From the NCBI RefSeq assembly GCF_000264905.1, contig NW_006763150.1, positions 186,001 through 250,000 of the forward strand: a stretch of DNA of 64,000 nt, given 5' to 3'. Position numbers and translations under genes: made by a program. The first letter of the stretch is position 1. Each line of letters opens with the position of its first letter. The notes below the pieces were generated by a model that saw only the letters and a list, made by a program, of their open reading frames with translations, had not been told where the DNA came from and ran no database searches. Below are positions 35,013 to 45,759 of this stretch, piece by piece. This stretch comes from Stereum hirsutum FP-91666 SS1. Lineage: Eukaryota > Basidiomycota > Agaricomycetes > Russulales > Stereaceae.

Positions 35013-35828
35013 GTGCATTCAGATCGGCACCATGGTCTCAAGTTACTCCTCTTCGCCTTCAGTGCCGGGATCGTAGCTGTCAATGTTGCAGGCTCTCCCA
35101 CCCCATCCTCGACCACACCAGACGTGGTGTCCCTCACTAAATGGACCTTCATTTCGAACCAGCCAACAGGAGCCTTTACTGGTAAACCAGAGACGGGTAC
35201 TGGTCCTTGGTACAGCCCTGAAACCGACGACGACAACGCCAGTAACCGTGGTTGGTGTGGTTATCCGACCTCGAATGACAATCCTATCTTCGCTCCAGTG
35301 AATTACAGTAAGATATCTTCGACCGGTCGGACCATCCTGATCCATTATGTTCGTCGACAGCCAGTAGTCCTTGAGCAGGATGTCGCCCGATAATGCCACA
35401 TATGCGACCGATCCAGCGGGATGGCATCAAGCCACTTGCTATTACTGTGGCCTAGAAGCGAACATCACCAATCCAAGCAATGGAGTCACGGCGCTCTTGT
35501 ACATCGGCGACGTGTTCGATGTCCCTTCCGTTTGTTCACCACATTTTCCTCCAATATTCACTTACCTTGATTCATCGGCGTTGGTGCCAGAAGTGACGAC
35601 TGTCAATAAAGCTGACCTCGAGTTCGTAATCTGCAGGGCCCATGATCGATTGATGTGATTGAAGATGCGTGGCAGCATCTCTATGGGAGTGCGACAAGCG
35701 AGCATAGTATTGCGATACAGGGTTTGGAGCGGACCATGACGGGGAGAAGGAACTCGGATCTCCCTTCGTTAAACCTCGCGCCGTGTCCACGACATACGGT
35801 TCATCACAAGAACAGCTCGGTGATCTAG
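35013..35828 (+). pseudogene. Expansin-like (double-psi beta-barrel) secreted protein, probably broken
   Basis: The frame shows a signal-peptide-like segment (LKLLLFAFSAGIVAV), a Ser/Thr linker, a tryptophan/Cys motif (RGWCGYPTSND) and, after splicing from FAP to SLSRMSPDN, the barrel core (GWHQATCYYCGLEANITNP, then ALLYIGDVFD). These match fungal RlpA/expansin-like proteins, which are cell-wall-associated and may loosen polysaccharides. Problems: no in-frame ATG precedes the signal segment (the nearest ATG, 35031, is one frame off), and where the family has PGSID before the last strand this copy reads TGA then TCG ATT GAT (about 35650). The remaining C-terminal frame runs to 35826-35828. An undetected first exon plus an unusual last splice could rescue it, but decay is the simpler reading. 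Confidence 0.55.
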
Positions 35829-36135
35829 AGAGCTGGTGTCATAGTTGCGATAGATAGAAATTGTTTTATCGCACTGAGAGGTTTAGAGTCTCAGAGCTGG
35901 TTATGCACGAGTCATGACAGTGGTCCGAACAGAGATGCTTCACAAATTGAGCAAACAAAAGCGCACCATATCGGCCCGGAAGCCCAGTAGACATTTCCCA
36001 CGCGCCGGAGGCAACCGCTACGGATTGGCTCTCTCTCTCCCTCTCTCCCTCTCTCCCTCTCTCTCTCTCTTACCATCACCCGAACCACAGTGCGATACGA
36101 CGAACATACTGCTACTTTCATTTCTATGGAATTAG
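35829..36135. other. Short intergenic gap with CT repeat
   Basis: Upstream region of the F-box gene at 36136. Its only distinct feature is the CT microsatellite at 36029-36070. Confidence 0.5.
36029..36070 (+). repeat. CT microsatellite
   Basis: A (CT)n run with CCT interruptions, about 42 bp, 66 bp before an F-box start codon. Pyrimidine tracts are frequent in basidiomycete promoters. Confidence 0.85.
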
Positions 36136-37749
36136 ATGCTCAACCTGAAAGGTAATGTCCTTTTGTTTTCCCATGATCCGAAATATGATCCGAATTGGGC
36201 TGAGGTTGCCCCTACTAGTATTCAACTTGAACCGTTTTTCGTCACGCCGCGATGTCCTTTCGAAATTCTTTCGAGCATTCTTCTCGTTTGTGTGGAATAT
36301 TATTATGAAACCAGGCGTCAACTTCCAGAAAGCACCTCTGCACGACGTGAGAGGCTTGAAAAAAAGGCTACTCCGCCGCAAGCATTCACCATCGTTTGCC
36401 GCAGTTGGCGAGATGTGACCCTGCGTACTCCTCGTTTGTGGGCTACGTTTCGTATCGGTGACATCGTCTCCTATGACGATTTATGTAGATCAGATCAAGG
36501 GAATATCGAACACCACCTCCTCGCCCTCCTTCGATGGCTTGGACGATCTGGAGTTGCTCCACTTACCATGTCCTTAGAGGTTCCCCCACGGCAGTTGCAG
36601 GGCCGGACTCCCACAGAAACGATTCTCCGCGCGATATACCCCCTGCTTTGCGAATACTCCACTCGGTGGTACGATATGGATCTCTACTGGATCTGTGTGA
36701 GTTCCCCGCGAGTCCCGACGCCCCCGTTGGTACTCCCAAAACTCCTCCGGCTGCGCTGCCATTTTAATTCCGCGATATCAGGACCACTCCATTCCCATGA
36801 TAGCAACCTTGACTTTTCGACAGCTCCGAACCTTCAAGAGGTGATGATCGACACCTTGACGATGAGTTTGGTCGACTTCATCCTGCCGTGGGCCCAGCTT
36901 TGCTCGCTCGCCTTCCACAGCGAGAATGCGACCACGGATCACAGGCTCTACGTCGCAGACTGTCTCAAAGTGCTCTCGCACTGTGTCAACCTCACTGACC
37001 TGAAAATATTCGGTGCCGACAGCTTCCCGTATTATTATCGCTCGTCGCACAGACTTGTCGGCTATGAGCCTGCCAAAACGGAAGTTGTGACTTTACCTCG
37101 CCTCCAGCACCTCAAAGTCACTACGAAAGACCCTCGCATGATCTTTGGCGTCCTTCCATTTCTGTTTTTGCCCTCCCTTACCACCCTCAAGGTACACGCC
37201 ATAGATTCCGACAATTTCCTCTCCGTCGTTCGACCTATAGTTGCCGCCCATTTGCATCTGCGTATGCTGCAGGTAGCCTCTCCAATAATGCCGTCTATGG
37301 ACTCCATCCTTCGCGCTCTCGTTGGCTTTCCGAATATTGTTTCCCTCATAACCGATAAAAAGGAGCTGCTCCGAGATCTCCAGCTCCACTACGATCCTAC
37401 GTCCGGCCAGCTCACATCCGGCCTCGTTCCGGACCTGCAGGAGCTCTGTCTCTACTCCGCTCAAATTTCTATGAACCATAAATTCGTCCGAGACGACCTC
37501 GTGAACTTCGTCTCTTCACGATGGCGTAGACCTGATTTGGTGCGATTGGGAGAGACGGGAAAGTCCGTTATACCTCCCTTCCGACGCATTCGTCTCCATG
37601 GGTTTGTCAGAGAAGATGGCAGGGACGTTGTGAGAGAATGTTTGAGGGAATTTGTCGATGAGGGATTAGAACTGGAGTTTCACAACCATGATTCGATGGA
37701 TTTGGCGGTGTGGAAGACAGCGGGGTGTCGTTGGCCGTGTGAGGTCTAG
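36136..37749 (+). CDS. F-box protein, paralog 1
   Basis: A 537-residue open frame with no intron. Near the N-terminus is an F-box-like unit: PRCPFEILSSI followed by CRSWRDVTLRTPRLWATF. F-box proteins bind Skp1 in SCF ubiquitin ligases, and the rest of the protein selects the substrate. The C-terminal body is built of irregular Leu-rich segments (LTDLKIF, LPRLQHLKV, LPSLTTLKV, LQELCLYS), as in agaricomycete F-box/LRR-like families. It ends in RWPCEV, almost the same as the paralogs at 41628 and 43617. Large F-box expansions are typical of mushrooms. Target unknown. Confidence 0.85.
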   Translation: MLNLKGNVLLFSHDPKYDPNWAEVAPTSIQLEPFFVTPRCPFEILSSILLVCVEYYYETRRQLPESTSARRERLEKKATPPQAFTIVCRSWRDVTLRTPRLWATFRIGDIVSYDDLCRSDQGNIEHHLLALLRWLGRSGVAPLTMSLEVPPRQLQGRTPTETILRAIYPLLCEYSTRWYDMDLYWICVSSPRVPTPPLVLPKLLRLRCHFNSAISGPLHSHDSNLDFSTAPNLQEVMIDTLTMSLVDFILPWAQLCSLAFHSENATTDHRLYVADCLKVLSHCVNLTDLKIFGADSFPYYYRSSHRLVGYEPAKTEVVTLPRLQHLKVTTKDPRMIFGVLPFLFLPSLTTLKVHAIDSDNFLSVVRPIVAAHLHLRMLQVASPIMPSMDSILRALVGFPNIVSLITDKKELLRDLQLHYDPTSGQLTSGLVPDLQELCLYSAQISMNHKFVRDDLVNFVSSRWRRPDLVRLGETGKSVIPPFRRIRLHGFVREDGRDVVRECLREFVDEGLELEFHNHDSMDLAVWKTAGCRWPCEV

Positions 37750-38440
37750 CGTAAGTCACACTCCTTAACTATCTCGTTGCACTAACTTGTTCCGACGTAT
37801 TGACGACTTTCCTGCAGGTTGGTTTTATACGTCTGGTGGTGTCGTGCGACAAGATTTCCCTGCGCTGCATGTTGCTCTCCTCAGCGAACGGTGACGAACG
37901 CTTTCCACCAACCGGTCTTGTTCGATTATCTAGGCTATACAGCGTCTCACTAGGATATGGCGATGCATTACTGTAAGGGTGTGAAGAGACCATAAAGTAT
38001 CGGCGAGAATTTTTCTTGCAGGGTGGGGAACAACGCACTCGAATGCAAGTTGGCAAGTTGGTCTAGCTAGCCCGGAGTCGAAATACACTGTCTGAACCGT
38101 AGTCCTAACGTCCGCCACGAGCCGCTATGTAGATGTAATCTGACAATTTCACTTTTTGTCTCAATTTTTCGATGGTTATTCGGCCCATAGCTACTACACT
38201 GGTGGATTGGCCGTCACAGAACATGAGAGAACGTCGCAGAAGGTCGTATGTGGTCGCCGTTATCGACGACAAAGCCGCGGGCCTTCCCGCGCCACTCTCT
38301 TCCTTACCGCCACCACATCCTCCAGTCCTCTGCTTGTCGCGCAATTTTATTGTGCTCATTTGCGACTATATCTCTACAATTTCTGTATACCATCTGAAGT
38401 ACCACAGAACAGACAGTCAATCTAGAGGAAAAGCGTTACG
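37750..38440. other. Intergenic, no supported gene
   Basis: Between F-box paralog 1 and the co-chaperone gene, both on the plus strand. Short overlapping frames only. Confidence 0.5.
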
Positions 38441-40928
38441 ATGACAAACAAATCGAAGAACCAGAAGAAAAAGCAGCAGAAGAAGGCGCAGGCTGCTAGG
38501 GCGAACGGCACAGAGTCTCCAGTCGCGAATGGGTACGTATTTTTCGACTCGAACAGTTCCTTTTCTGTGCTCGGTTTGGGGGTTTGTGCGGGTTTTGGTG
38601 GACGTATGTGGTTGTGTTCACGCGGCCGTATGCGCAAGCATTGTACCCTCTGCAGTAGCGCAAGATTCAGAAAGTGTCTTATGTGTAAGGCGGAGAAGGG
38701 ATACGTGTTTCAAGGCTGCGTTCAAACAGAAGGAATGAAATATGGTCTAGCACTTCAGGCAGCGGCATGGTCGTGGGTGATATGATTTTCAGACTATTAT
38801 GACGCACTCGTGTGCAAGGATATTTTCGTGCTTGTCTTACTATCTCGTCCAGAAGGCGTGTCGTCTTTTGATCTGATACGTCTACATTACTCTTTCGACC
38901 TCCATCTTCAGCCTTCGGTCTGTCGCCACCTATTTGCTGAACCTTATCCACCCTCCCCAGACACACTGACAACGAAGACACCCCCATGGACACCGAACCA
39001 ACCACCACGACGACCTCAACTCCTCCACCAGAATCCACGTCACCATCTCCGACAACCAGCGCTCCTGAACCCACACCAACCACACCAGCCGAACCCCCCA
39101 AACCCAAGTCATCAGAAGAAATCGCCGCCGAAGCAGAATCCCTGAAAGAACGAGGCAACACGTTCTTCAAATCCAGTCAATACACCGATGCCATCCGTCT
39201 CTACACACAAGCCATCGACCTCCTCCCTACCTCACCGGCTTACCTTACCAACCGCGCGGCAGCTTTCATGGCCCTAAAGCAATTCCGCCCGGCACTCAAC
39301 GACTGTCAAGCCGCATCTTCACTACAATCTTCTGATCCGCAAGCAAAGACACTTGTCCGGCTGGCAAGATGTCAGCACTCGCTAGGACAGAGCACCGCGG
39401 CACTGAGTACGCTGAGGGCTGTGTTGGAGCTGGAGCCAGGGAATGCGCAGGCTATTCAGTTGCAAGGGAAGGTGCTGGAGTTGGAGGCACATCTGAGGAA
39501 TTTCGACGGTGCACGGGAGAGAAAGGAGTGGGCGCTGGCGAGGCTGGCTCTGGATAAGTGTTTGCAGAGTATCGAGGGCCAGGGTGGAGAGGTACCGGCC
39601 GAATGGAGGCTTTGGAGAATCGAGCTCGATCTCGCGAGGGGGAACTGGGACGCAGCGAACACGGCTGCCAAGTACGTGTCTTCTCTTCTTCCTCGCCGTT
39701 GTTTTGTGGTGTTGATTAGACTGTGTTATCGATTGTAGCGATGCTCTGCGGATGCAGCCTAACTCACCAGACGCGCTCACTCTGCGCGGTAACGTTCTCT
39801 TCCTTTCCGGCAAACTCCCACAAGCGCTACAACACGCTCAATCCGCACTTCGCTTCGATCCCGGACATGAGCCTGCCCAGCGGTTACGGAAACGCGTGAA
39901 GGACGTGGAGCGGATAAAAGAAGAGGGTAATACTGCGTTCAAGTCGAATAAGCTGGAGGAGGCGTTGGCGAAGTATACAGAGGCACTTGAGGTACGTACC
40001 TGAAGACTACGTAGGAAGTATGTCGGTGTTTAACTTTGAATTCAACCATGCAGCGGATAGGGGAGAAAGAGGAGGAAGGAAAGGGTGGGCAGATTCGCGC
40101 CACTCTGCTCTCCAACCGCGCCACCACACTCGTCAAGGTACGTCTCCTCTTCTCGAGTTTCGCTCTCTAGTTTTCTGATACTTTTCCTGGTACGCAGCTC
40201 TCGAGACATGAAGAAGCCCTCGTCGACACCGAAGCCTCGCTCGCCCTCGCGCCCTCGTCGTACAAGGCTCTTCGCACTCGTGCACGCATCAACCTGCACC
40301 TCGAAAAATACGATTCAGCCATCGCAGACTTCAAAGCCTCCATCCAACAAGCAGAGTTCGACGATATGCTGAACGATGTCAAGAGCATGAAGGTGGAGCT
40401 GAAGAAGGCCGAAGCCGAGCTAAAAAGGAGCAAGACGAAGGACTACTACAAAATTCTTGGTAAGCCTTGTCTCATCATTCACTTCCTCGGTCAGGATGCG
40501 GAGGATGTTGCTGATGCTGGACTGGGATACTTGCAGGTGTACCACGAGATTGTAACGAAGTTGAGATCAAGAAAGGATATAGGAGAGAATCGCTCAAGCA
40601 TCATCCCGACAAGGGCGGTGACGAAGAAAAATTCAAACTCGTCGTCGAAGCTCATGCCGTCCTCTCCGATCCTGCCCGGAGAGAACGCTACGACCTCGGT
40701 GAAGACGAGGATGGGCTCAACGATGGTGGTGGGATGGGAGGCGGCATGGGTGGAATGTCACCACAGGATATGGCCAACTTGTTTGCCCACTTTGGAGCGG
40801 GTGGACCGGCTGGATTCGGTGGTGGCGGCGGTGGGTTTAGCAGTGGTGGATATGGCGGTGGTGGTGGTGGATCGTTCCATTCGCATTCGCACTCGAGTTA
40901 TGGGGGCAGGGGACCGTTCGGATTCTGA
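38441..40928 (+). CDS. TPR/J-domain co-chaperone, DNAJC7-like
   Basis: Several TPR units (KERGNTFFKSSQYTDAIRLY, KEEGNTAFKSNKLEEALAKY and partners) are followed by a complete J domain (DYYKIL/GVPRDCNEVEIKKGYR, HHPDKGG with the HPD motif). A Gly-rich tail ends SSYGGRGPFGF. This order is that of DNAJC7/TPR2, a cytosolic Hsp70-Hsp90 co-chaperone; TPRs bind chaperone C-termini and the J domain stimulates Hsp70 ATPase. Exons: 38441-38532, 38961-39671, 39739-39991, 40054-40137, 40198-40459 and 40537-40928. The first exon (Lys/Gln-rich) joins in frame over a long 428-nt intron; the alternative start is Met at 38986. The N-terminus before the TPRs is Thr/Pro-rich and disordered. Family assignment is firm; the first exon is less sure. 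Confidence 0.9.
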
Positions 40929-41627
40929 AGAGCAGGAGTGTCCTGAGACCGGTGTGGCCCATCGGGTGGCGAGTGTGGGAGACTGGAGGAGGCCATTGTG
41001 GAAGTCGAAGTGGTCGTTTGTGCCATACGCTATACTCTGTCCTTGTGCATCTGTTTATACTCATCTCTTGTCTGTGATGTCACCCATCTGCTCTCTTGTA
41101 TCCACTGCGTCATTGAATTCACATTGCCACCATGTCATGCCAACGGGTTTCTCTTTCTTCGTCCTCGTTCTGGTCCGCTCTATCTCTCTCCTGCAGATAC
41201 TGGTCATTAGTCTCTTCTTTCTCTTACACTTGCTGCTCCTTGTTGACGGTCATTCTCTATCTAAATCAGCTCGACTTCCATCATTCTTGTTCTCCTGCTT
41301 CACCGGTCCATCGTCTCTTATCCTTTTTGCATCGAGTCGTACTGTTAGTGTAAAGCAGTATGCCCGATAATGTGCAGCGTGTTTTCTAGGTTCACCGGCA
41401 TCGCAGATAGTTGCGCTAGAAACAGCACATTGAGATAAACAAGTGAGTCTACATATCATCGACGTATAAAGTGCAACGCGTCTGCTCCTCTCCAGAGAGA
41501 AAGCTTTTGCGGCAGAGGCCAAGTTTGGCCTGCAGGGTGTTGATGGCAGAGATCTACGGAAGTAGTGTCAATGATGACTTGTGGACTGAAGGCGATTAAA
41601 GGAGTAAGCGACTTGAACAACTCACAC
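40929..41627. other. Convergent 3' region
   Basis: 3' flanks of the co-chaperone gene (+) and F-box paralog 2 (-). T-rich on the plus strand; open frames here are hydrophobic and not credible. Confidence 0.5.
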
Positions 41628-43214
41628 CTACGGCTCGCAGGGCCAACGAGCTCCTGCTGCCTCCCATACAGCCGACTCCATGCCACCCGTCGACTCCTCG
41701 TCACCCACGTATAATTCCAACTCTAACCCCTTGTCGACAAACTCCTTAAGGTACGCCCGAATTTCATCCTCAGTCCCTTCTAAACCACGATCAAAACCCT
41801 GTAGACGAAGACGACGGAATTTCGAGACGACAGGTTTCGTTCCATCCAACCACCGCGATGACACGAAGTTTCGCAAGTCCTTCCACGACCACATGTCGTG
41901 TACGTAGGAGTAGTTCCATGACGTGAGACAAAGTTCCTGGAGCTCAGGCAGTAGGTCCGACACGAGCTGGCCAGAGGTAGGATGAAAATGGGGATGAAGT
42001 TCGGGAAGCAAATGGTGCACATCTGTCGTCAAAGACGTGATCTTTGGGAAGGCCGCAAGGAAGTCGCCAGATACGGGAAAACAGGGGTAATCGTGCCTCA
42101 TGGGATCTTCTATATGAAGCATACGCAAGGGCGAATGAGCAGTCGTAAGGGATTGGACGATGGCATCAAACACGTCCGTGTCAAGAAGCCAAAGTATGGC
42201 AGTCTCGAGGACAGGCAAGTGCAGAAACGGAAGGACGCCGTAGTTCATGCGACCGTCCTCGGTCGTGAAGACGAAGTGTGTGAGAAGAGGGAGAGTCACG
42301 ATCTGGGTAGTTCTGGGGGTGTATTTGAAAGGCTTGTGTGAGGAAAACGCCCTGTATCCGTCATAGACTTTGAGATCCGTGAGGTTGCCACATTGCGAAA
42401 GCACGGTGAGACAATCTGCTACGAAGACATCGTCATTTTTCGTCTCGTTTTGTCCTTGAAATGCAAGCGAACGAAGCTGCGACCACGGCAGCTTGAAGTC
42501 GATCAGACCAATCGTCAAGGTGTCGATCATGACCTCCTGAAGGTTGGGAGCATCTGAGAAATCAAGCTTGTTTCCAGTGTACTGATGACCACCCTGGAAC
42601 CTAAGAGTGGGGGGTGAATACGGGTCAACGATACCGATGTTGAAGTGACAGCTCAATCGGAAGAGTTTTGGGAAAGATAGCGCAGGGATCTCGAGATGCG
42701 GGGATTTTTGACACGTCCAAGAAAGTTCCATGTCGTACCAACGGGAGGAGTGATCGCAAAGCAGCCTATATATCGATTGGAGATAGTCTTCTGCGGAAGT
42801 AAGACCTCGCGATTCTGGGTTGAGATACTTGAAGACCACGGTGAGCGGAGCAACTCGAGATCGTTCAAGCCATCTTCGAACGGTATGAATCCGGTTTTGG
42901 ACCATAAGGTCGTCCGCTTTGAACCCGTCGAAACGACCACTAAAACTGAATTCGCCGAAGTGAAATGCAGCCCACAAACGAGGCGTGGCCAAGGTCACGT
43001 CTCGCCAGCTGCGGCATACAACAGTGAGTGCCTGTGGCAGGGCAGTCGTGTCCGCAGGCCAGACATGTCGTGCGTATGGAGCTTTTCGTGATTTTTGTTT
43101 GGTTGCGATAAAATCTTCAACACAAATGGTGAAGATGGCGGAAAGTATTTCAAAGGGGCATCGGGGCGTGACGAAAAACGTTGCCATTGTCAAGTTCTGG
43201 CGGCAAGTTGTCAC
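41628..43214 (-). CDS. F-box protein, paralog 2
   Basis: A 528-residue frame without introns. F-box-like N-terminus: FFVTPRCPFEILSAI, then CRSWRDVTLATPRLWAAF. It is close to the paralog at 36136 along its whole length (shared SNLDFSTAPNLQEVMIDTLT-type block, here NKLDFSDAPNLQEVMIDTLT), followed by Leu-rich segments and the same end, here RWPCEP. It differs by a longer Ser/Thr-poor N-terminal helix and an insertion before the NKLDF block. Probably an SCF substrate receptor; target unknown. It lies head-to-tail with paralog 3. Confidence 0.85.
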   Translation of the reverse strand: MTTCRQNLTMATFFVTPRCPFEILSAIFTICVEDFIATKQKSRKAPYARHVWPADTTALPQALTVVCRSWRDVTLATPRLWAAFHFGEFSFSGRFDGFKADDLMVQNRIHTVRRWLERSRVAPLTVVFKYLNPESRGLTSAEDYLQSIYRLLCDHSSRWYDMELSWTCQKSPHLEIPALSFPKLFRLSCHFNIGIVDPYSPPTLRFQGGHQYTGNKLDFSDAPNLQEVMIDTLTIGLIDFKLPWSQLRSLAFQGQNETKNDDVFVADCLTVLSQCGNLTDLKVYDGYRAFSSHKPFKYTPRTTQIVTLPLLTHFVFTTEDGRMNYGVLPFLHLPVLETAILWLLDTDVFDAIVQSLTTAHSPLRMLHIEDPMRHDYPCFPVSGDFLAAFPKITSLTTDVHHLLPELHPHFHPTSGQLVSDLLPELQELCLTSWNYSYVHDMWSWKDLRNFVSSRWLDGTKPVVSKFRRLRLQGFDRGLEGTEDEIRAYLKEFVDKGLELELYVGDEESTGGMESAVWEAAGARWPCEP

Positions 43215-43616
43215 GACTGGGTAGTAGCATGGGATTCAACAACTCCGACTGATAAAGTAGCGTAACAGTAATTACCTTCTGAAAGGGATGCCCGGTGATC
43301 AGTGCTTGTCTGAACTTAGATTGGCTCTGCTAGTATAGTCGTGACTGGTGCGAGAGAGAGAGAAGAGAGAGAACGATGCGATTCGCAGACTCTGAAGTGA
43401 ATACGTATTTACATCCGCTCACCGGCGCTTCTCGGAAAGAACCGTGACGTGAATGAATGACCACAACTCCTCCACAGATGGTTCCGCTCACCGACAAGAG
43501 CACTCGAGACACCCTCCATAGCTAGCAAGCAGGAACATAAGATTTTATACGCATCTCAATAACGACTCGGAGGAAGTAAAAAAAATTAGGCAGAGCGAGG
43601 ACGATTTGCACTCCGG
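43215..43616. other. Gap between F-box paralogs 2 and 3
   Basis: Promoter of paralog 2 and 3' flank of paralog 3. Holds a GA microsatellite at 43352-43372. No gene. Confidence 0.5.
43352..43372 (+). repeat. GA microsatellite
   Basis: A short interrupted (GA)n tract of about 21 bp, the purine counterpart of the CT tract before paralog 1, upstream of paralog 2 on its own strand. Confidence 0.7.
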
Positions 43617-45278
43617 CTACACCTCGCAAGGCCAACGAGCTCCCGCAGTCTCCCATACGACCGAGTTCATGCCACTATCGTAAATCTCCAATTCCAACCC
43701 TTCATCCACAAACTCCTGCAAGTACCGCTGTATCAGGTCTCTGCTATCTCCACCCGCCCATTGCTCGATGCGGATACGTCGGAAAGGAGGTACTCCGAGT
43801 TCTCTAGCATCGTTTTTTTGCGCTAGATCACGTCGGCTCCGTCGTGATGACAGGAAATTATGTAGATCACACAAAAACCATTTGTCCTCATTTAAAATAT
43901 AGCCTATGGAGAGACAAAGCTCCTGGAGCCCCGGGACAATGTCAGATACGAGCTTCCCAGAGGTCGGATGGTACTGAAGACACAAGTCTTTGTGCGCACT
44001 TAGACTGTTCGTGGAGTAGGACACGAGGTCGGGAAAGGCCTGGACAGCACGAATAATGGCAGAGTTATGGGAGGCTCGGTTTTGCGGGTCATCCCAGACA
44101 TCCCAGAACAGGTCGAACGCGTTGTCTATTTGCAGCATGCGGAGAGGTGGTCGTGCGGCGATTATTGGCAGCATAGTGTCATCGAGGGTGTCCAGATTCC
44201 GGATCCAGAGTCTGAGAGATTCGAGGGCGGGTAGATGAAGGCGCGGAATAACGCCATGGTCAATGCGACTGTCACCAGTTGCACATATGAGGTGGCGAAG
44301 AAGAGGGAGAGAAACGACCTGTATCTCTTTAGCACACCGGGTTTCGCTGGAATAGTGATATCGGTTGGGGTTCTGCTTATCATCATCGTAAATCTTGAGG
44401 TCTACAAGGTTGACGCACTGCGAGAGCACGTATAAACAGTCTGCGACGTAGAGACCATCCTCTTGGATCTTGTTGCGGCCTTGGAAAGCGAGCGAGCAGA
44501 GCTGCGACCAGGGCAACTTGAAATCGATGAGGCCTATAGTGAACGAGTTGAGCATGACTTCTCGAAGGTTCGGCGCATTCATAAATTCGAGGTTATTCCC
44601 AGTGTACATTTGAGGTCGAGAAAGTGGAGGATAATCGTCTGGATCTATCAGCCCGACATTAAAATGGCAGCTCAGCCGAAATAGCCTCGGGAGGGGCAGC
44701 GGTGACATATCGAGATGAGGAGATTTCGCGCAAGACCAGAGAAGATGCATATCGAACCACTGGGATGAGTGGTTGCAAAGCATGCGATATATCGATTGGG
44801 ATGTCTCTGCCAAGAGTGGTCCGCCCTCCGTTGCGTTCCAGTATTTGTGACGCTGCATGACTACAGTCAGGCGGGCTGCACGAGATAGAGCAAGCCAGTC
44901 TTGAATCTTGAACAGCTTGAAGCTGCACTTCGCAGCCATGTGTGCGAGTGGATCCATGAGAAAGGCCCGCTCGAGAGCATCATCGGCGATACCGAATCTA
45001 GCCCAAAGACTAGGCAAGCCCAGCGCAATGTTTCGCCAGCTGCGACACACGCGAGTGAGTGATTGTGGTGCAGCAGTCCGGTTAGCGACAAGTTCAGTGG
45101 GATCCTTAGGATGTCTCTGCGTAGGCTCTGGGAGCGTCCGTGTTTCGTCGATGTGTCTATCGACAACGAAGATGAAGATGGCCGAAAGAATTTCGGGTGG
45201 GCAACGAGGTGTGTTGAAGAGACATGGGGTCGGCATCCAACCTGGCCGTTCCCGAATTGTTGAATAGAACGGGGCCAT
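43617..45278 (-). CDS. F-box protein, paralog 3
   Basis: A 553-residue frame without introns. The F-box-like unit is NTPRCPPEILSAIFIFV and CRSWRNIALGLPSLWARF. Body and end (ETAGARWPCEV) match the other two copies, with a shared NNLEFMNAPNLREVMLNSFT block. It is more divergent from copies 1 and 2 than they are from each other, suggesting the older branch. The Leu-rich body (LPLLRHLIC, LPALESLRLW) should form the substrate surface. All three copies are full length. Confidence 0.85.
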   Translation of the reverse strand: MAPFYSTIRERPGWMPTPCLFNTPRCPPEILSAIFIFVVDRHIDETRTLPEPTQRHPKDPTELVANRTAAPQSLTRVCRSWRNIALGLPSLWARFGIADDALERAFLMDPLAHMAAKCSFKLFKIQDWLALSRAARLTVVMQRHKYWNATEGGPLLAETSQSIYRMLCNHSSQWFDMHLLWSCAKSPHLDMSPLPLPRLFRLSCHFNVGLIDPDDYPPLSRPQMYTGNNLEFMNAPNLREVMLNSFTIGLIDFKLPWSQLCSLAFQGRNKIQEDGLYVADCLYVLSQCVNLVDLKIYDDDKQNPNRYHYSSETRCAKEIQVVSLPLLRHLICATGDSRIDHGVIPRLHLPALESLRLWIRNLDTLDDTMLPIIAARPPLRMLQIDNAFDLFWDVWDDPQNRASHNSAIIRAVQAFPDLVSYSTNSLSAHKDLCLQYHPTSGKLVSDIVPGLQELCLSIGYILNEDKWFLCDLHNFLSSRRSRRDLAQKNDARELGVPPFRRIRIEQWAGGDSRDLIQRYLQEFVDEGLELEIYDSGMNSVVWETAGARWPCEV

Positions 45279-45759
45279 TCTGAAGTAACGAGTTTGAGAT
45301 CTGCAGCCTCAGTTAGTAGGTGATGGACAGTGGCAGAGATTTAGAAGACTCGGAGTCTGAAAGACTAAAGTGCAGCACTCAAGCTTGTCACGTGCCGCCG
45401 TCAATCACGCCCAAATTATCCCACGGACCCAGAGCTGACACCAGTAACCAGTTGACCGGCAACAAACGAACATTTCTCCAACATTTCTCCAGGTTGTACT
45501 TGCGACGCCATAAGCTGTTGATTATTTAGCAAGGGTTGGCAGGGTGACCAGCCATAACTCGACACGTATTTCATTTCCAGACTGGTAACATTCCATACAT
45601 ATAATCTTCACTAACGAACTTCCAGTCAGTTATTCTTCCTTAACGTCCATTCACCCAAACGACCACCACGAACATCCACCCACCTTCATCACTTTCCCCT
45701 CTTCCCATTCCTTCGCTCTTCGCCTCCATCAACCCACAGCATGTTCTTCACCCCCCAAT
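45279..45759. other. Gap between F-box paralog 3 and the ABP1 gene
   Basis: Promoter of paralog 3 and 3' flank of the ABP1-like gene. Nothing else recognised. Confidence 0.5.
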
